A stretch of 53,413 nucleotides of DNA, from contig CANQCI010000006.1 of assembly GCA_947589675.1 (NCBI GenBank), positions 1 through 53,413 on the forward strand, read 5' to 3'. The position numbers and the translations under genes are program-made. Below are positions 33,834 to 44,300 of the stretch, in pieces. This DNA comes from an uncultured Bacilli bacterium (GTDB lineage Bacteria > Bacillota_I > Bacilli_A > RF39 > UBA660). The notes beneath the pieces are model-generated. The model had not been told where the DNA came from. It worked only from the letters and a program-made list of their open reading frames with translations, and made no database searches. Each line of letters starts with the position of its first letter. Within the stretch, counting starts at the first letter, position 1.

Positions 33834-34696
33834 TGATTACCCAAGGACAAATCATCAAAATTATTAGTAATCAATTTACGGTTTTAGTAAATGGCAAAGA
33901 AGTTGTTTGCTCAGCTCGAGGGAAATTTCGAAATGATAAAATTTCCCCCGTGGTGGGTGATAAAGTAAAAATTGCTTGGGAAAATAAGCAAATCACTGAA
34001 ATTATGCCCCGGCAAAATTACTTTGAACGCCCCTTAGTTGCCAATGTGGATGTCGCCGTGTTAGTAACTAGCGTTAAAAAGCCTGATTTATCATTATTTT
34101 TACTAGATAAATTAATTAGTAATGTTTTAATTAATAAATGTGTTCCGATTATCTGTTTTTCCAAACTAGATTTATTATCTGGTAAAGAAGGAAAAGAAAT
34201 TAAAAAAATTCAGAAATATTATCAAAGTATTGGTATAAAAGTTATTACGAATAATGATTTACGGAAGATAAAAAAATATTTAAAAAATAAAGTTGCTTTT
34301 TTAACGGGGCAAACAGGTGCTGGCAAATCAACTTTATTAAATAAGTTAGATAAAAATTTAAATTTAGAAACTAAACCCATTAGTGAAGCTTTAAATCGCG
34401 GGGTTCATACGACCAGACATGTGGAATTATTTAAAGTTGCTCATAGTTATATCGTGGATACCCCTGGTTTTTCCGCTCTTGATTTTAAGAATGTTACAAT
34501 CAATGATTTAAAAATGAGTTTCCCTGAATTTGCTAAATATCAATGCAAATTTCCAGATTGTTCCCACCATTTAGAAAAAGATTGTGGGGTAAGAAATGCC
34601 GTTTTAGCTGGGAAAATAGCTAAAACTCGTTATGAAAATTATTTGAAGTTTTTAGGTGAAGTAAATGAAAATAACCGCAAGTTATTTAAAAAGTAA
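33833..34696 (+). CDS. rsgA: Small ribosomal subunit biogenesis GTPase RsgA
   Basis: 287 residues, circularly permuted GTPase that checks late 30S assembly. An N-terminal OB domain is followed by G4 as FSKLD, then G1 GQTGAGKST and G3 DTPGFSALD, the permuted order. The C-terminal zinc finger has CKFPDCSHHLEKDCGV. It starts on the last base of the prkC stop and overlaps rpe by 32 bases. Confidence 0.95.
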   Translation: MITQGQIIKIISNQFTVLVNGKEVVCSARGKFRNDKISPVVGDKVKIAWENKQITEIMPRQNYFERPLVANVDVAVLVTSVKKPDLSLFLLDKLISNVLINKCVPIICFSKLDLLSGKEGKEIKKIQKYYQSIGIKVITNNDLRKIKKYLKNKVAFLTGQTGAGKSTLLNKLDKNLNLETKPISEALNRGVHTTRHVELFKVAHSYIVDTPGFSALDFKNVTINDLKMSFPEFAKYQCKFPDCSHHLEKDCGVRNAVLAGKIAKTRYENYLKFLGEVNENNRKLFKK

Positions 34697-35303
34697 ATAT
34701 AATTTAGAAGAAACATTAAATAGATTAGCTCAAACTGATGTTGATGCTATTCATTTAGATTTAATGGATGGAACCTATATTCCCATCACTAATTTTGATA
34801 TTAAAAAATTACCATATCTTTTTAAGGATATTAATAAACCTTTAGATGTCCATTTAATGCTTGATAATCCGCATCGCTATGTAGATACTTTGTATGAGAT
34901 GAATACCAATATTATTTTTTTTCATCCTAAGCGAGCCATGGATGCAATAAATTTAATTGAAGATATCAGAGAGCATTATAAAAAAGCGGGGATTGTAATT
35001 AATCCTGATGAAGATATTAAGGATTATAAAGAATATTTAGATTATGTTGATGCGGTATTAATTATGAGTGTGATGCCAGGGCATGGGGGACAAAAGTTTA
35101 TGCGGAAGGCTTTAATTAATTATGAATTTATCAAAATGGAAAAGCGGGGACGTTTCTATGACATTTATGTGGATGGGGGAATTAATGAGGAAACCATTAC
35201 TTTTGTAAGTCAAGCGGATGGCATAATATCAGGTTCCTATATTTGCGAAGCTGATGATTTTCAACAACAAATTGATAATTTACGAGCTAAAGTTAATTCT
35301 TAA
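34665..35303 (+). CDS. rpe: Ribulose-phosphate 3-epimerase family protein
   Basis: 212 residues, TIM barrel that interconverts ribulose-5-P and xylulose-5-P in the pentose phosphate pathway. Metal and acid-base residues are in IHLDLMDG, DVHLML and YVDGGI, with MSVMPGHGGQKF as the phosphate-side loop. It follows rsgA with a 32-base overlap, as in Bacillus. The sequence is somewhat divergent (FFHPK instead of the usual F-H-x-E), so a related sugar epimerase is possible. Confidence 0.88.
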   Translation: MKITASYLKSKYNLEETLNRLAQTDVDAIHLDLMDGTYIPITNFDIKKLPYLFKDINKPLDVHLMLDNPHRYVDTLYEMNTNIIFFHPKRAMDAINLIEDIREHYKKAGIVINPDEDIKDYKEYLDYVDAVLIMSVMPGHGGQKFMRKALINYEFIKMEKRGRFYDIYVDGGINEETITFVSQADGIISGSYICEADDFQQQIDNLRAKVNS

Positions 35304-35330
35304 AATAACTATTTAGATGGTTATTTTTTT
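35303..35330 (+). terminator. Terminator after rpe
   Basis: AAATAAC (35303-35309) pairs with GTTATTT (35320-35326), the stem extending inward with a G-U, followed by a T-run. Confidence 0.7.
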
Positions 35331-35345
35331 TATTTCTTGTATCAA

Positions 35346-35439
35346 AAGTTTTACGGCTGTAACCGTAAAACTTTTAAAAAAACATTTTTTTGCGGTTACA
35401 GCCGTAAAACTTGACAAAGGCTAAAATATTATATATCAT
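35346..35439 (+). promoter_or_regulatory. 20-bp inverted repeat and promoter of the DUF4143 ATPase gene
   Basis: AAGTTTTACGGCTGTAACCG (35346-35365) recurs as an exact reverse complement at 35393-35412. The left copy extends into an internal dyad, AAGTTTTACGG-6-CCGTAAAACTT (35346-35373). The right copy abuts a perfect TTGACA (35411-35416), followed by 17 bases and TATCAT (35434-35439). The arrangement looks like an operator, with the repeat positioned to block the -35 box. Confidence 0.65.
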
Positions 35440-35462
35440 TATTAAAGAGGGAGATTTTTAAG

Positions 35463-36662
35463 ATGTTAATAAGAAAAAATTATTTGGATAAATTAATTGC
35501 GAGTAAAGATTTAAAATTAATCAAAGTTATTACAGGCGTAAGACGGTCTGGGAAAAGTACGCTCATGTTACAATATAAAGATTATTTAGAAAAAGCAAAA
35601 GTAAAAAAGACCAATATTATTTATATGAATTTTGAAAGTGCGGAATTTTATGACATTAAAGATTATCGGGATTTATATAATTATCTTAAAGAAAGAATAT
35701 CTAAGAAAGAAAAGTATTATATATTATTAGATGAAGTCCAAAATATTTTCAGTTGGGAAAAAGCAGTTAATTCCCTTTTAGTGGATTTTGATACCGATAT
35801 TTATATCACTGGTTCTAATGCTTATCTTTTATCTAGTGAACTAACGACCCTTTTAGCAGGAAGAGTTTTAACTATCAAAATATATCCGTTTTCTTATAAA
35901 GAATTTATTTTAGAATATCCATTTAAAGAAAATGAAGATAAGTACACTAAATTTGATAAGTATTTAAAATACGGGGGAATGCCCATGCTTGTAAATATGC
36001 AAGATAATGAAGAGTTAATCTTTAATTATTTAAATGATTTAAAAGAAGTCGTCTTAAAAAAAGATGTTATCAATCGGAATAAAATAAAGGATACAGTTTT
36101 TTTAGATAATTTAATAAAATATATGGCTTCCACTATTGGCAATTTTACTACTCCCAATTCTATTGCTGAATTTATGCGAAAAAACGGGAGTGTGATAACT
36201 AATGAAACGATTGATGCTTATTTAAAAATGTTAGAAAATGCTTATATTATCTATAAAGTTCCCAGATATGAATTAAAAGGTAAACAATTATTAAAAACAC
36301 AAGGCAAATATTATTTTATTGATAATGGTTTAAAAAATGCCGTTGCCGGACTTTCCGCCTATGATTCAGGGAGTAGTTATAAAAATTTAATTTATATTGA
36401 GTTATTACGCCGGGGCTATGAAGTGTATGTAGGTCAATATAATGATTTAGAAGTAGATTTTATTGCTCAAAATGCTAAAGAAACCATTTATTATCAAGTA
36501 GCAAGAAGTATATTAGATGAAAAAGTCGAAGAAAGAGAAAAAAAATCATTGTTAGCAATAAATGATAATTATAAAAAAATAATTTTAACAATGGATAATG
36601 TTAAAAATAAACAAATTGCAGGAATAGAGGTTGTAAATATAATAGATTTTTTACAAGAATAA
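35463..36662 (+). CDS. AAA_14/DUF4143 ATPase
   Basis: 399 residues. The N-terminal P-loop ATPase has Walker A GVRRSGKST, Walker B YYILLDEVQN, and sensor TGSNAYLLSSEL with LAGR, as in the AAA_14 family. The C-terminal DUF4143 domain has YFIDNGLKNAV, ELLRRGYEVYVG and EVDFIAQ, a PD-(D/E)XK-like end. These proteins are very common in gut Firmicutes and Bacteroidetes; their role is unknown, with mobile or toxin-like roles proposed. It stands alone with its own promoter, operator-like repeat and GAGGGAG ribosome site, so it is likely an acquired gene. Confidence 0.9.
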   Translation: MLIRKNYLDKLIASKDLKLIKVITGVRRSGKSTLMLQYKDYLEKAKVKKTNIIYMNFESAEFYDIKDYRDLYNYLKERISKKEKYYILLDEVQNIFSWEKAVNSLLVDFDTDIYITGSNAYLLSSELTTLLAGRVLTIKIYPFSYKEFILEYPFKENEDKYTKFDKYLKYGGMPMLVNMQDNEELIFNYLNDLKEVVLKKDVINRNKIKDTVFLDNLIKYMASTIGNFTTPNSIAEFMRKNGSVITNETIDAYLKMLENAYIIYKVPRYELKGKQLLKTQGKYYFIDNGLKNAVAGLSAYDSGSSYKNLIYIELLRRGYEVYVGQYNDLEVDFIAQNAKETIYYQVARSILDEKVEEREKKSLLAINDNYKKIILTMDNVKNKQIAGIEVVNIIDFLQE

Positions 36663-36671
36663 AAATATACA

Positions 36672-36709
36672 AATAAATAAAGCTACCTTGTTAGGCAGCT
36701 TTATTTATT
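36672..36709. terminator. Bidirectional terminator between the ATPase gene and rpmB
   Basis: AATAAATAAAGCT (36672-36684) and AGCTTTATTTATT (36697-36709) pair perfectly. The stem works in both directions for the two convergent genes. The rpmB stop codon (36691-36693) is in the loop. Confidence 0.7.
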
Positions 36710-36858
36710 GTTCTTGCTTCTCTCGCACTTATGATAACTTTTTCTCCATTAATAGTTTTCTTTTGTAAATTTGGCTTTTGTTTCATTTTAGTTGCATTTA
36801 AAGCGTGTGATCTTCTATTACCTGTTAAAGGTTTTTTAGTTGTAACTTTTGTCGCCAT
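36691..36858 (-). CDS. rpmB: 50S ribosomal protein bL28
   Basis: 55 residues, basic, with KKPLTGNRRSHALNATK and KPNLQKKTINGEK, the bL28 pattern, but without the N-terminal CxxC zinc pair of some bL28 proteins. The ATG at 36858 is preceded by AAAGGAGG at ideal spacing; an upstream in-frame ATG at 36879 is not credible. In Bacillus rpmB also lies near the prkC-rsgA-rpe region on the opposite strand, which supports the assignment. Confidence 0.93.
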   Translation of the reverse strand: MATKVTTKKPLTGNRRSHALNATKMKQKPNLQKKTINGEKVIISAREARTINKAA

Positions 36859-36967
36859 TATTATGCCTCCTTTGTCCATTAAAGTTTACCAAATTACCTG
36901 AGGTTTGTCAAATAATTATCTCGATAATTTTGGCAATTATAACATATATATTAATTAGGTGAAAAAA

Positions 36968-37735
36968 ATGAAGTTTTTTAAAACTATTGGTTTAATGGCG
37001 ATTGTTTTATTTAGTTTTTATTATACCGAAAAAATTGCTAATTTTGTCTTAGTTAATAATGAGTTATATCAAACTATTTTAGAAAATAAAGATCAGTATG
37101 AAGTTAGTAGTATTGCCGCTTCGATTGAAGATGATTACATTATTCCTGGTCTTGATGGCATCAAAGTGGATGTAAAAGATAGTTATTATAATATGAAAGC
37201 GGTTAGTGCTTTTAATGCTTATTATTTAATATATAAAGAAGATGAACCCACAATATCAATTGAGCAAAATAAAGATAAAATAATTAAAGAAGGGAATAAA
37301 GAAAAAAATAGTATTGCTTTAGTTTTAGAATATGATGAAAATTTAATTAATCATTTAAGTAATTATCCGATAAGTGTTTTAGTAAATTATGGAAATTTTC
37401 ACAATAATGTATCTTATGAAGTTATTAATAATGAAGTAATGGAGTTTAAAAAGTTAGAAAGTTTAATTAATAAATATCTTACTAATCCTAATATTTGTTT
37501 TATTAATAGTCAAAATGAGCAAATATGTCGGGATAATCATAAGTATTTAGTGGAAGCTAGTAAGATATTAAATAATAGTACTTATTTAAATGTTTTAAAT
37601 GAAGTTAAGTCAGGAGATATTATTTTAATAAATAAAGGAACCAACCCAAAGTATGTTGATTCCTTACTTAAAACCATTGCTTTTAAAGATTATGAACTTA
37701 ATTATTTAAGTAAACATATTAGTGAAGATCGTTAA
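36968..37735 (+). CDS. Exported protein, possibly degenerate polysaccharide-deacetylase-like
   Basis: 255 residues. An N-terminal hydrophobic segment (about residues 3-20) is followed by YYTEKI and an extracytoplasmic domain with IIPGLDGIKVDV, SYYNMK and a KIIKEGNKEKNSIALVLEY stretch. This resembles the part that precedes polysaccharide deacetylase domains in some Bacilli, but the metal-binding Asp/His motifs are not seen, so no enzyme activity can be claimed. The start is the ATG at 36968 behind TAGGTGAAAAAA. It converges with the next gene and overlaps it by 4 bases. Confidence 0.5.
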   Translation: MKFFKTIGLMAIVLFSFYYTEKIANFVLVNNELYQTILENKDQYEVSSIAASIEDDYIIPGLDGIKVDVKDSYYNMKAVSAFNAYYLIYKEDEPTISIEQNKDKIIKEGNKEKNSIALVLEYDENLINHLSNYPISVLVNYGNFHNNVSYEVINNEVMEFKKLESLINKYLTNPNICFINSQNEQICRDNHKYLVEASKILNNSTYLNVLNEVKSGDIILINKGTNPKYVDSLLKTIAFKDYELNYLSKHISEDR

Positions 37736-38373
37736 TCAATAACTCTTAATTTTGGAAATTTTTGTTTAATTAATTCATCAGGAACTTTTTTATCAATAAG
37801 TTGCATGATTTTACTGGAAGCCGCAATGCCTTTTACTCTTTTAGCATACCTAATAGTAATTAAGACCGTTAGGGTGATATTAAAGAGCATAAAAATAAAT
37901 AAAATAATTGTTAGAATAAATAACTGGGGTGAATAAAACTTGGTAAATAATTTAGCTAAATAAGGGTAGATATACTTAATAAAGACAAAAGCAATAGCCC
38001 CCCAGGCAAAGCAATAAGGAAGATATATTCGCCCATTTAAATTTAAATTAAAGCTTTCATATGTCCAAGTATAAGTATTAAAAAAGTATTCTTGAAAAAA
38101 GGAAGCAAAGTATTCAAAGAAAGTCCCAATTATAACCCCATTTATAAAAATTGTAATGGGGCTTTTGTTTTTAAGTCTTTTAAAAAAGAGCATTATAACT
38201 AAAAGACCAAAGCCATATATGGGTTTAAATGGGCCAAACCATAAGCCTTGTTTATTAATAAATTCGCCATGCTTAATAAAGTAAAAAATAGTTTCTAATA
38301 AGTAGCCAAAAAAAGCTCCGATTATAAAGAGCCAGACAGTCTGGACAAATAACTTTTTATATTTTTCTTTCAA
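37732..38373 (-). CDS. CmpB-like putative ABC-transporter permease (membrane protein)
   Basis: 213 residues with five predicted transmembrane segments. Motifs WLFIIGAFFGYLLETIFY, GLWFGPFKPIYGFG, FFEYFASFFQEY and TWTYESFNLNLNGRIYLPYC fit the family annotated as CmpB-type putative ABC transporter permease. Function is unproven, and no ATPase partner is adjacent. It has a cytoplasmic C-terminal tail. Confidence 0.75.
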   Translation of the reverse strand: MKEKYKKLFVQTVWLFIIGAFFGYLLETIFYFIKHGEFINKQGLWFGPFKPIYGFGLLVIMLFFKRLKNKSPITIFINGVIIGTFFEYFASFFQEYFFNTYTWTYESFNLNLNGRIYLPYCFAWGAIAFVFIKYIYPYLAKLFTKFYSPQLFILTIILFIFMLFNITLTVLITIRYAKRVKGIAASSKIMQLIDKKVPDELIKQKFPKLRVID

Positions 38374-38480
38374 AATATATCACCACTTTAATTATATCGT
38401 AGATTAGTTCTAAACAAAACTATTTTTAGATAATGAATTAGAAGAAAAATTATGATACAATGAAACAAAGGAGCTAGCTT

Positions 38481-41327
38481 ATGAATGCACCACTTAAAGT
38501 TATCACCGATTATTCTCTTTTAAAAAGTTTAATAAAAATTCCTGATTTAATGGAATTTTTAAAAGCCCGGCAAATAACTTGCTGTGGGATTTGTGATGAA
38601 AATTTATTTGGGGTTATGGATTTTTATACTCATTGCTTGAAAAATGGGATTAAACCCTTAATTGGGCTTAGTCTTATCTTAGATGGCTATGAAATAGATT
38701 TATATGCTAAAAATTATAATGGGTATAAAAATTTATTAAAGCTTCATACTTTAAAACATAAAAATATATTAAGTATAAATGATTTACAAACTTATGCTCA
38801 AGATATTGTTTTAGTTATTCCTTATGATAGTTTAGATTTCCAAAAAGAATTAACCTTTTTTGAAGATATTTATTATGGTTATAGGAATATTGAAGAAAAA
38901 AATAATTTAAAGGAAGATAAAAAAATCTATTTTCAAGAAGTGCGAGCTTTAAATAAAGATGATTTAAAATATATGGAATATTTAGATATATTAAGAAAAG
39001 AAGAGAAGGGGAATTATTATAAATGCTATTATGATGAATCCTTTAAAGATGAGAAAATAGAGGAGTTTACTGATTTATGTAATATAGAAATACCATTTAA
39101 TAATCGTTATATTCCTAAATATAATAAAGATATTTTTTCTTGGGATTTTTTAAATAATTTAGCTCATAAAGGTTTATACCGGCGTCTTAATAATCAAAGA
39201 AATCCCGTTTATGAAAAAAGATTAGAGTATGAATTAAGTGTTATTAAGAATATGAATTTCGTGGATTATTTTTTAATTGTTTATGATTATGTTTTATTTG
39301 CGAAAAAAAATCATATTTTGGTAGGTCCTGGTCGGGGGTCAGCCGCCGGTTCTTTAGTTAGTTATTCCCTAGGGATTACAGATATTGACCCTCTTAAGTA
39401 TAATTTGTTATTTGAAAGGTTTTTAAATCCCGCCCGGGTTACAATGCCGGATATAGATATTGATTTTGATGCGATGAAAAGAGAACAAGTAATTAATTAT
39501 GTTAAAGAAAAATATGGGGAAGAAAAAGTAGCTTTGGGAATTACTTTTAGTACGTTAAAAAGTAAGTTAGTTTTAAGAGAAATAGGAAAAATTTTAAAGA
39601 TTGATAGTAATTTATTAGAGAAATTTTTAAAAGAGATTGATGGAAATAAAAATTTAAAAAGTAATCTTTTAAATACTAATATTAATAATTATTTAAAAAA
39701 CTATGAAGAATTAAGAAAGTTATACCAAGTATCTTTAAAACTTGAGGGAATAAAGAAGAATATGTCTACTCATGCCGCCGGGGTGGTTATTTCAAGTGTT
39801 GATTTAGATACAGTAATTCCCGTTTATCCCGAAGAAAAATTCCTTTTAACGGGGGTAACAATGGAATTTTTAGAAGACTTGGGTCTTTTAAAAATGGATT
39901 TTTTAGGTTTAAAAAATTTAACAACGATTGCCAATATTAAAAAGGCAATCAATAATGAAGATGTTTTAAAAGATATTAATTTAAATGATGAACTTGTTTA
40001 CCAACTATTTAAAACAGGGAAAACCGAAGGGATATTTCAATTTGAAACTCCGGCGATGCGAAATTTAGTTTTAAAAATGCAACCTCGATGTTTTAAAGAT
40101 TTAATTAATGCCGTGGCTTTAGGTCGCCCTGGCCCCAAAGATCATGTTGATAGCTTTATTAGACGCATGAATAATGAAGAAACTGTTAGTTATTTAAATG
40201 AAACTTTAGAAGATATCCTAAAAGAAACTTATGGGATTATATTATATCAAGAACAAATTATTGCCATATTGGGTAAAGTAGCCGGATATAGTTATCAGGA
40301 AGCTGATGTGATAAGAAGAGCAATTAGTAAAAAGAAAGAAAGTGTTTTACAAGAAGAACAAACTAAATTTGTTTTACGAGCGGTTAATAATCATTATGAA
40401 GAAAAAGAAGCTTTAAAAATTTATGCAGAAATTAGTAAATTTGCTTCTTATGGCTTTAATAAAAGTCATAGTGTAGCTTATGCTTTAATTGCTTATCAAA
40501 TGGCTTATCTTAAAACTTATTATGCCGCCCAGTTTATCGTGGAGCTTTTAAATGAAGCCGGGAATAATAAAAGTAATTATTATTTAACTTATTTAAAACA
40601 AAGTAATATTATATTTAAATATCCGAGTGTTAATAATGATAGTCTTTATTATGTAATTAAAGATAAAAAGTTAATAATGCCTTTAACTATTATTAAAGGC
40701 ATTACGTTGGAAATGGCCAAAAAAATTATGATGGCTAAAGAAGCTGGGTATGTTAGTTTTTTAGATTTTGTTTGTAAAACTAAAGATTTTATAACTCCCG
40801 AAGTATTAACTAATTTAATATATGGAGGAGCTTTTCAAGAGTTTAACTATAACTATCAAACTTTAATTAATAATATTGATAGTGCTTTAAATTATGCTTC
40901 TTTAGCTGAATTTGGTAGTAGTTTAATAATGGCTCCCGAGATGCAAATTTATCCAGAGTATGATTTAGCTTTAGTGCGGCAAAAAGAATATGAAGTTTTA
41001 GGCTTTTATTTAAGTAATCATCCGGCGAGTAAATATCAAGAGGGAATTATGAAATTAAATAATAGTTCTAATTATTTATTTAAAAGGGTTGTAACGGTTT
41101 GTTTAATTGAGACAATTAAAACTCTAAAGACCAAAAAGGGAGATGATATGGCTTTTTTTAGCGGGAGTGATGAAACGGGAGTGTTAGATTTTACCGTTTT
41201 TCCGAATACTTATCCGCTTTTTAAAAATTTAAAAAGCCATGATTTAGTAAAAGTTAAGGGGGAAGTAGTTAGGAGGCTAGCCAAAATACAAATAGTTGTT
41301 AGTGATATTGTAAAATTGGAGGAATAG
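38481..41327 (+). CDS. dnaE: DNA polymerase III alpha subunit DnaE
   Basis: 948 residues, shorter than the usual ~1100. The N-terminal PHP domain is degenerate: VITDYSLLK replaces the metal-binding His motif, so it has no proofreading capacity. The C-family polymerase core has GPGRGSAAGSLVSY, the catalytic aspartates in PDIDIDFD, and GRPGPKDHVDSF, with SHSVAYALIAYQMAYLK later. A C-terminal OB fold ends the protein. In PolC-containing bacteria DnaE extends RNA primers on the lagging strand. AAAGGAG precedes the ATG, and polC follows after 4 bases. Confidence 0.95.
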   Translation: MNAPLKVITDYSLLKSLIKIPDLMEFLKARQITCCGICDENLFGVMDFYTHCLKNGIKPLIGLSLILDGYEIDLYAKNYNGYKNLLKLHTLKHKNILSINDLQTYAQDIVLVIPYDSLDFQKELTFFEDIYYGYRNIEEKNNLKEDKKIYFQEVRALNKDDLKYMEYLDILRKEEKGNYYKCYYDESFKDEKIEEFTDLCNIEIPFNNRYIPKYNKDIFSWDFLNNLAHKGLYRRLNNQRNPVYEKRLEYELSVIKNMNFVDYFLIVYDYVLFAKKNHILVGPGRGSAAGSLVSYSLGITDIDPLKYNLLFERFLNPARVTMPDIDIDFDAMKREQVINYVKEKYGEEKVALGITFSTLKSKLVLREIGKILKIDSNLLEKFLKEIDGNKNLKSNLLNTNINNYLKNYEELRKLYQVSLKLEGIKKNMSTHAAGVVISSVDLDTVIPVYPEEKFLLTGVTMEFLEDLGLLKMDFLGLKNLTTIANIKKAINNEDVLKDINLNDELVYQLFKTGKTEGIFQFETPAMRNLVLKMQPRCFKDLINAVALGRPGPKDHVDSFIRRMNNEETVSYLNETLEDILKETYGIILYQEQIIAILGKVAGYSYQEADVIRRAISKKKESVLQEEQTKFVLRAVNNHYEEKEALKIYAEISKFASYGFNKSHSVAYALIAYQMAYLKTYYAAQFIVELLNEAGNNKSNYYLTYLKQSNIIFKYPSVNNDSLYYVIKDKKLIMPLTIIKGITLEMAKKIMMAKEAGYVSFLDFVCKTKDFITPEVLTNLIYGGAFQEFNYNYQTLINNIDSALNYASLAEFGSSLIMAPEMQIYPEYDLALVRQKEYEVLGFYLSNHPASKYQEGIMKLNNSSNYLFKRVVTVCLIETIKTLKTKKGDDMAFFSGSDETGVLDFTVFPNTYPLFKNLKSHDLVKVKGEVVRRLAKIQIVVSDIVKLEE

Positions 41328-41331
41328 TAGT

Positions 41332-44300
41332 ATGAATGAAGTGCAAAAGTTTTTAGCAAGTATTGGTTATACCAAAAATGATTTAGATAATGCCCAAATT
41401 AAAAAAGTAATTGTTAATCGGGATAAAGAAGAAATTATCGTCATTTTAAATATGCCTTATGTTTTAGATATAAAAGTTATCAATGAATTAATGATGTGTG
41501 CTAGTAATGGAATTAATCAAGATAAAGTATGTGTTATTAAAATGGAATATGATAATATTACCATAGATGATATAGAAAATTATGTTTATTATTTATTAGA
41601 TGATATTATTTTAAAAAAACCATCATTAATTGGACTTAAGAGTCAAGCTTTAGAAGTAGTTGATAATAAAATTTATTTTAATGTTTTAAGTGAATTTGAA
41701 CAACAAGATTTATTAAAAGAAGCTTATTTAATAACTGAGGGGTTAGAAAAATATGGTTTAGGTAAATATGAAGTTTTAGTAAATATTAATGCCGAGATGC
41801 AAAAACAAATAAAAGAAGAAATTGAAAGTGATAAAGTAACGGTCGAATATGAAGAAAAACATTCTCCAGTTATTTTAGGAAAACATAAAGATGGAGATGT
41901 TACGAAAATTAATAATATTTTAGGAGAAACCAAGAATGTTATTATTGAAGCATATGTTTTTGGGAAAGAAGTGATTGAAAGACAAGGAAAAAAAGGACCA
42001 ATATTTATTATAAAGTTAAAGGTTAGTGATAAAACTGATAGTTATTTATTAAAAATTGTCAAGTTTGATGAAGAAGAGTTTGTTACGATTAATAAACGAA
42101 TTGTGGTTGGAGGTTGGTACCGTATTCATGGGCATGCGGAAATGGATACTTACGAAAGATGCATGATTTTTAATGTTCGCAATATGGAAGAAATACCAAG
42201 CAAAGATATCAAGGTTACTGATGATGCTCCAGTAAAGAGGGTAGAACTTCATAGCCATACCATGATGAGTATGATGGATGGGGTTATTGCTCCAAATGAT
42301 TTAGTTAAGTTTGCTTATAAGTTAGGACATAAAGCGGTCGCAATTACTGACCATAATGTTTTACAAGCTTATCCTGATGTCTTTAATACTTTAGCCGCTT
42401 TAAATAAGGGCAAAGATGAGCAAGATAAATTTAAAGCTTTATATGGGACAGAGTTAAATGTTTTTGATATAGAATCTAATATTGTTTTTAAAAATAAAAA
42501 GTTTTCATTATTTGACCAAGAATATGTTGTTTATGATACCGAAACAACAGGGTTTCATCATGGCACTGACCAAATGATTGAAATTGGGGCTGTCAAAGTT
42601 AAAAATGATGAAGTTATTGAAAGATTTGATGAACTAATTGCTTGTCCTACGCCATTACCTAAAGTTATTACGGAACTAACTAATATTACGGATGAGATGT
42701 TAGTGGGTAAAGATAGTGAAGAAAATGTTACACGGCGTTTTTTAGAGTTTATTGGCGATTTACCTTTAGTAGCTCATAATGCCGCATTTGATATTGCTTT
42801 CGTTACGGCGGCAGTTAAAAAATATAATTTAGGAAAATTTGATAATGCGGTTGTTGATACCATGGGGCTAGCTCGCAATATTCACCCTGAATGGCGAAAT
42901 CATAAGTTATCGACTTTAGTTAAAAACTTAAATGTTGAATGGGTCGAAGATAAGCACCACCGAGCCGATTATGATAGCGAGGGAACGGCGAAGTGTTTTT
43001 ACCGGTTATTAGATGAAATAAAAGGACGGGGGATTAAAACAACTTTTGATTTACAAAATTTAGCTGACCAAGAAAATGCTATTAAGTTTGCTCGTCCCTT
43101 TCATTTAACTATTTTAGCTAAAAATCAAGTGGGGCTTAAAAACTTATTTAAGATAATAAGTTTAGCTAATACAAAATATTTATATCGGTTAAAAGAACCT
43201 AAATTACCCCGTAATGATTTAATTGATTTAAAAGAAGGATTAATTATTGGGAGCGGTTGTGTTAATGGAGAAATCTTTGAAAAAGGTTTAAGTTTAAATG
43301 ATGAAGAATTAATTGATTTAATGAGTTTTTATGACTATATTGAAGTACAACCAGCGAATTGTGTTAGTCATTTAATTGGGCTAAATAAAACTTTTAAAAC
43401 CGTTTTAGAATATCAAAATTATATTCGCCGGTTGGTTAATTTAGGTAAAAAAGCGGGGAAGTTAGTTTGTGCTACGGGGGATGTTCATAATCTTCGCCCT
43501 GAGGATTTAATTTATCGAAAAGTTATTATTCATCAAAAAACTAATGGACGCATTCATCCTTTAAATCGCCCAGATATTGAAATACCTAATATGTATTTTA
43601 TGACAACTGAGGAAATGCTTGAAGCTTTTGATTTCCTAGATGAAGAAACTCGGGAAGAAATAGTTATAACTAATCCGAATAAAGTTGCGGATATGGTTGA
43701 GGAATTAAAAATTATTCATGATAAATTATATACACCAATTTTGGAAAATTCCGCAGAATTAACGAAAGAAATGGTTTATAAAAAAGCTCATGAAATTTAT
43801 GGTGAAGTCTTACCCCAAGTTATTGAAGAACGCCTAGAGCGAGAATTAAATGGGATAATTGGGGGTGGCTATGATGTTATTTATCTTATTGCTGAAAAAT
43901 TAGTTAAGAAAAGTAATGAAGATGGTTATTTCGTAGGTTCCCGGGGGTCAGTAGGCTCAAGCTTGGTAGCGACCATGATGGGCATTACCGAAGTTAATGG
44001 TTTAGCTCCTCATTATGTTTGTCCCAAGTGTCAAAAATCGGAATTTAATGATGAAGATGGAACCCCTTTAGCTAGCAAATATGCTAGTGGTTATGATATG
44101 CCTGATCATTATTGTAGTTGCGGGGAAAAAATGAAAAAAGAAGGGCAAGATATTCCGTTTGCGACCTTCTTAGGCTTCAAAGCGGAAAAAGTTCCCGACA
44201 TTGACTTAAATTTCTCCGGAGATAATCAAGCTGATGCTCATAACCATGTTAAAGTTTTGTTCGGGGAAGACCATGCTTATCGGGCGGGAACTATTTCCAC

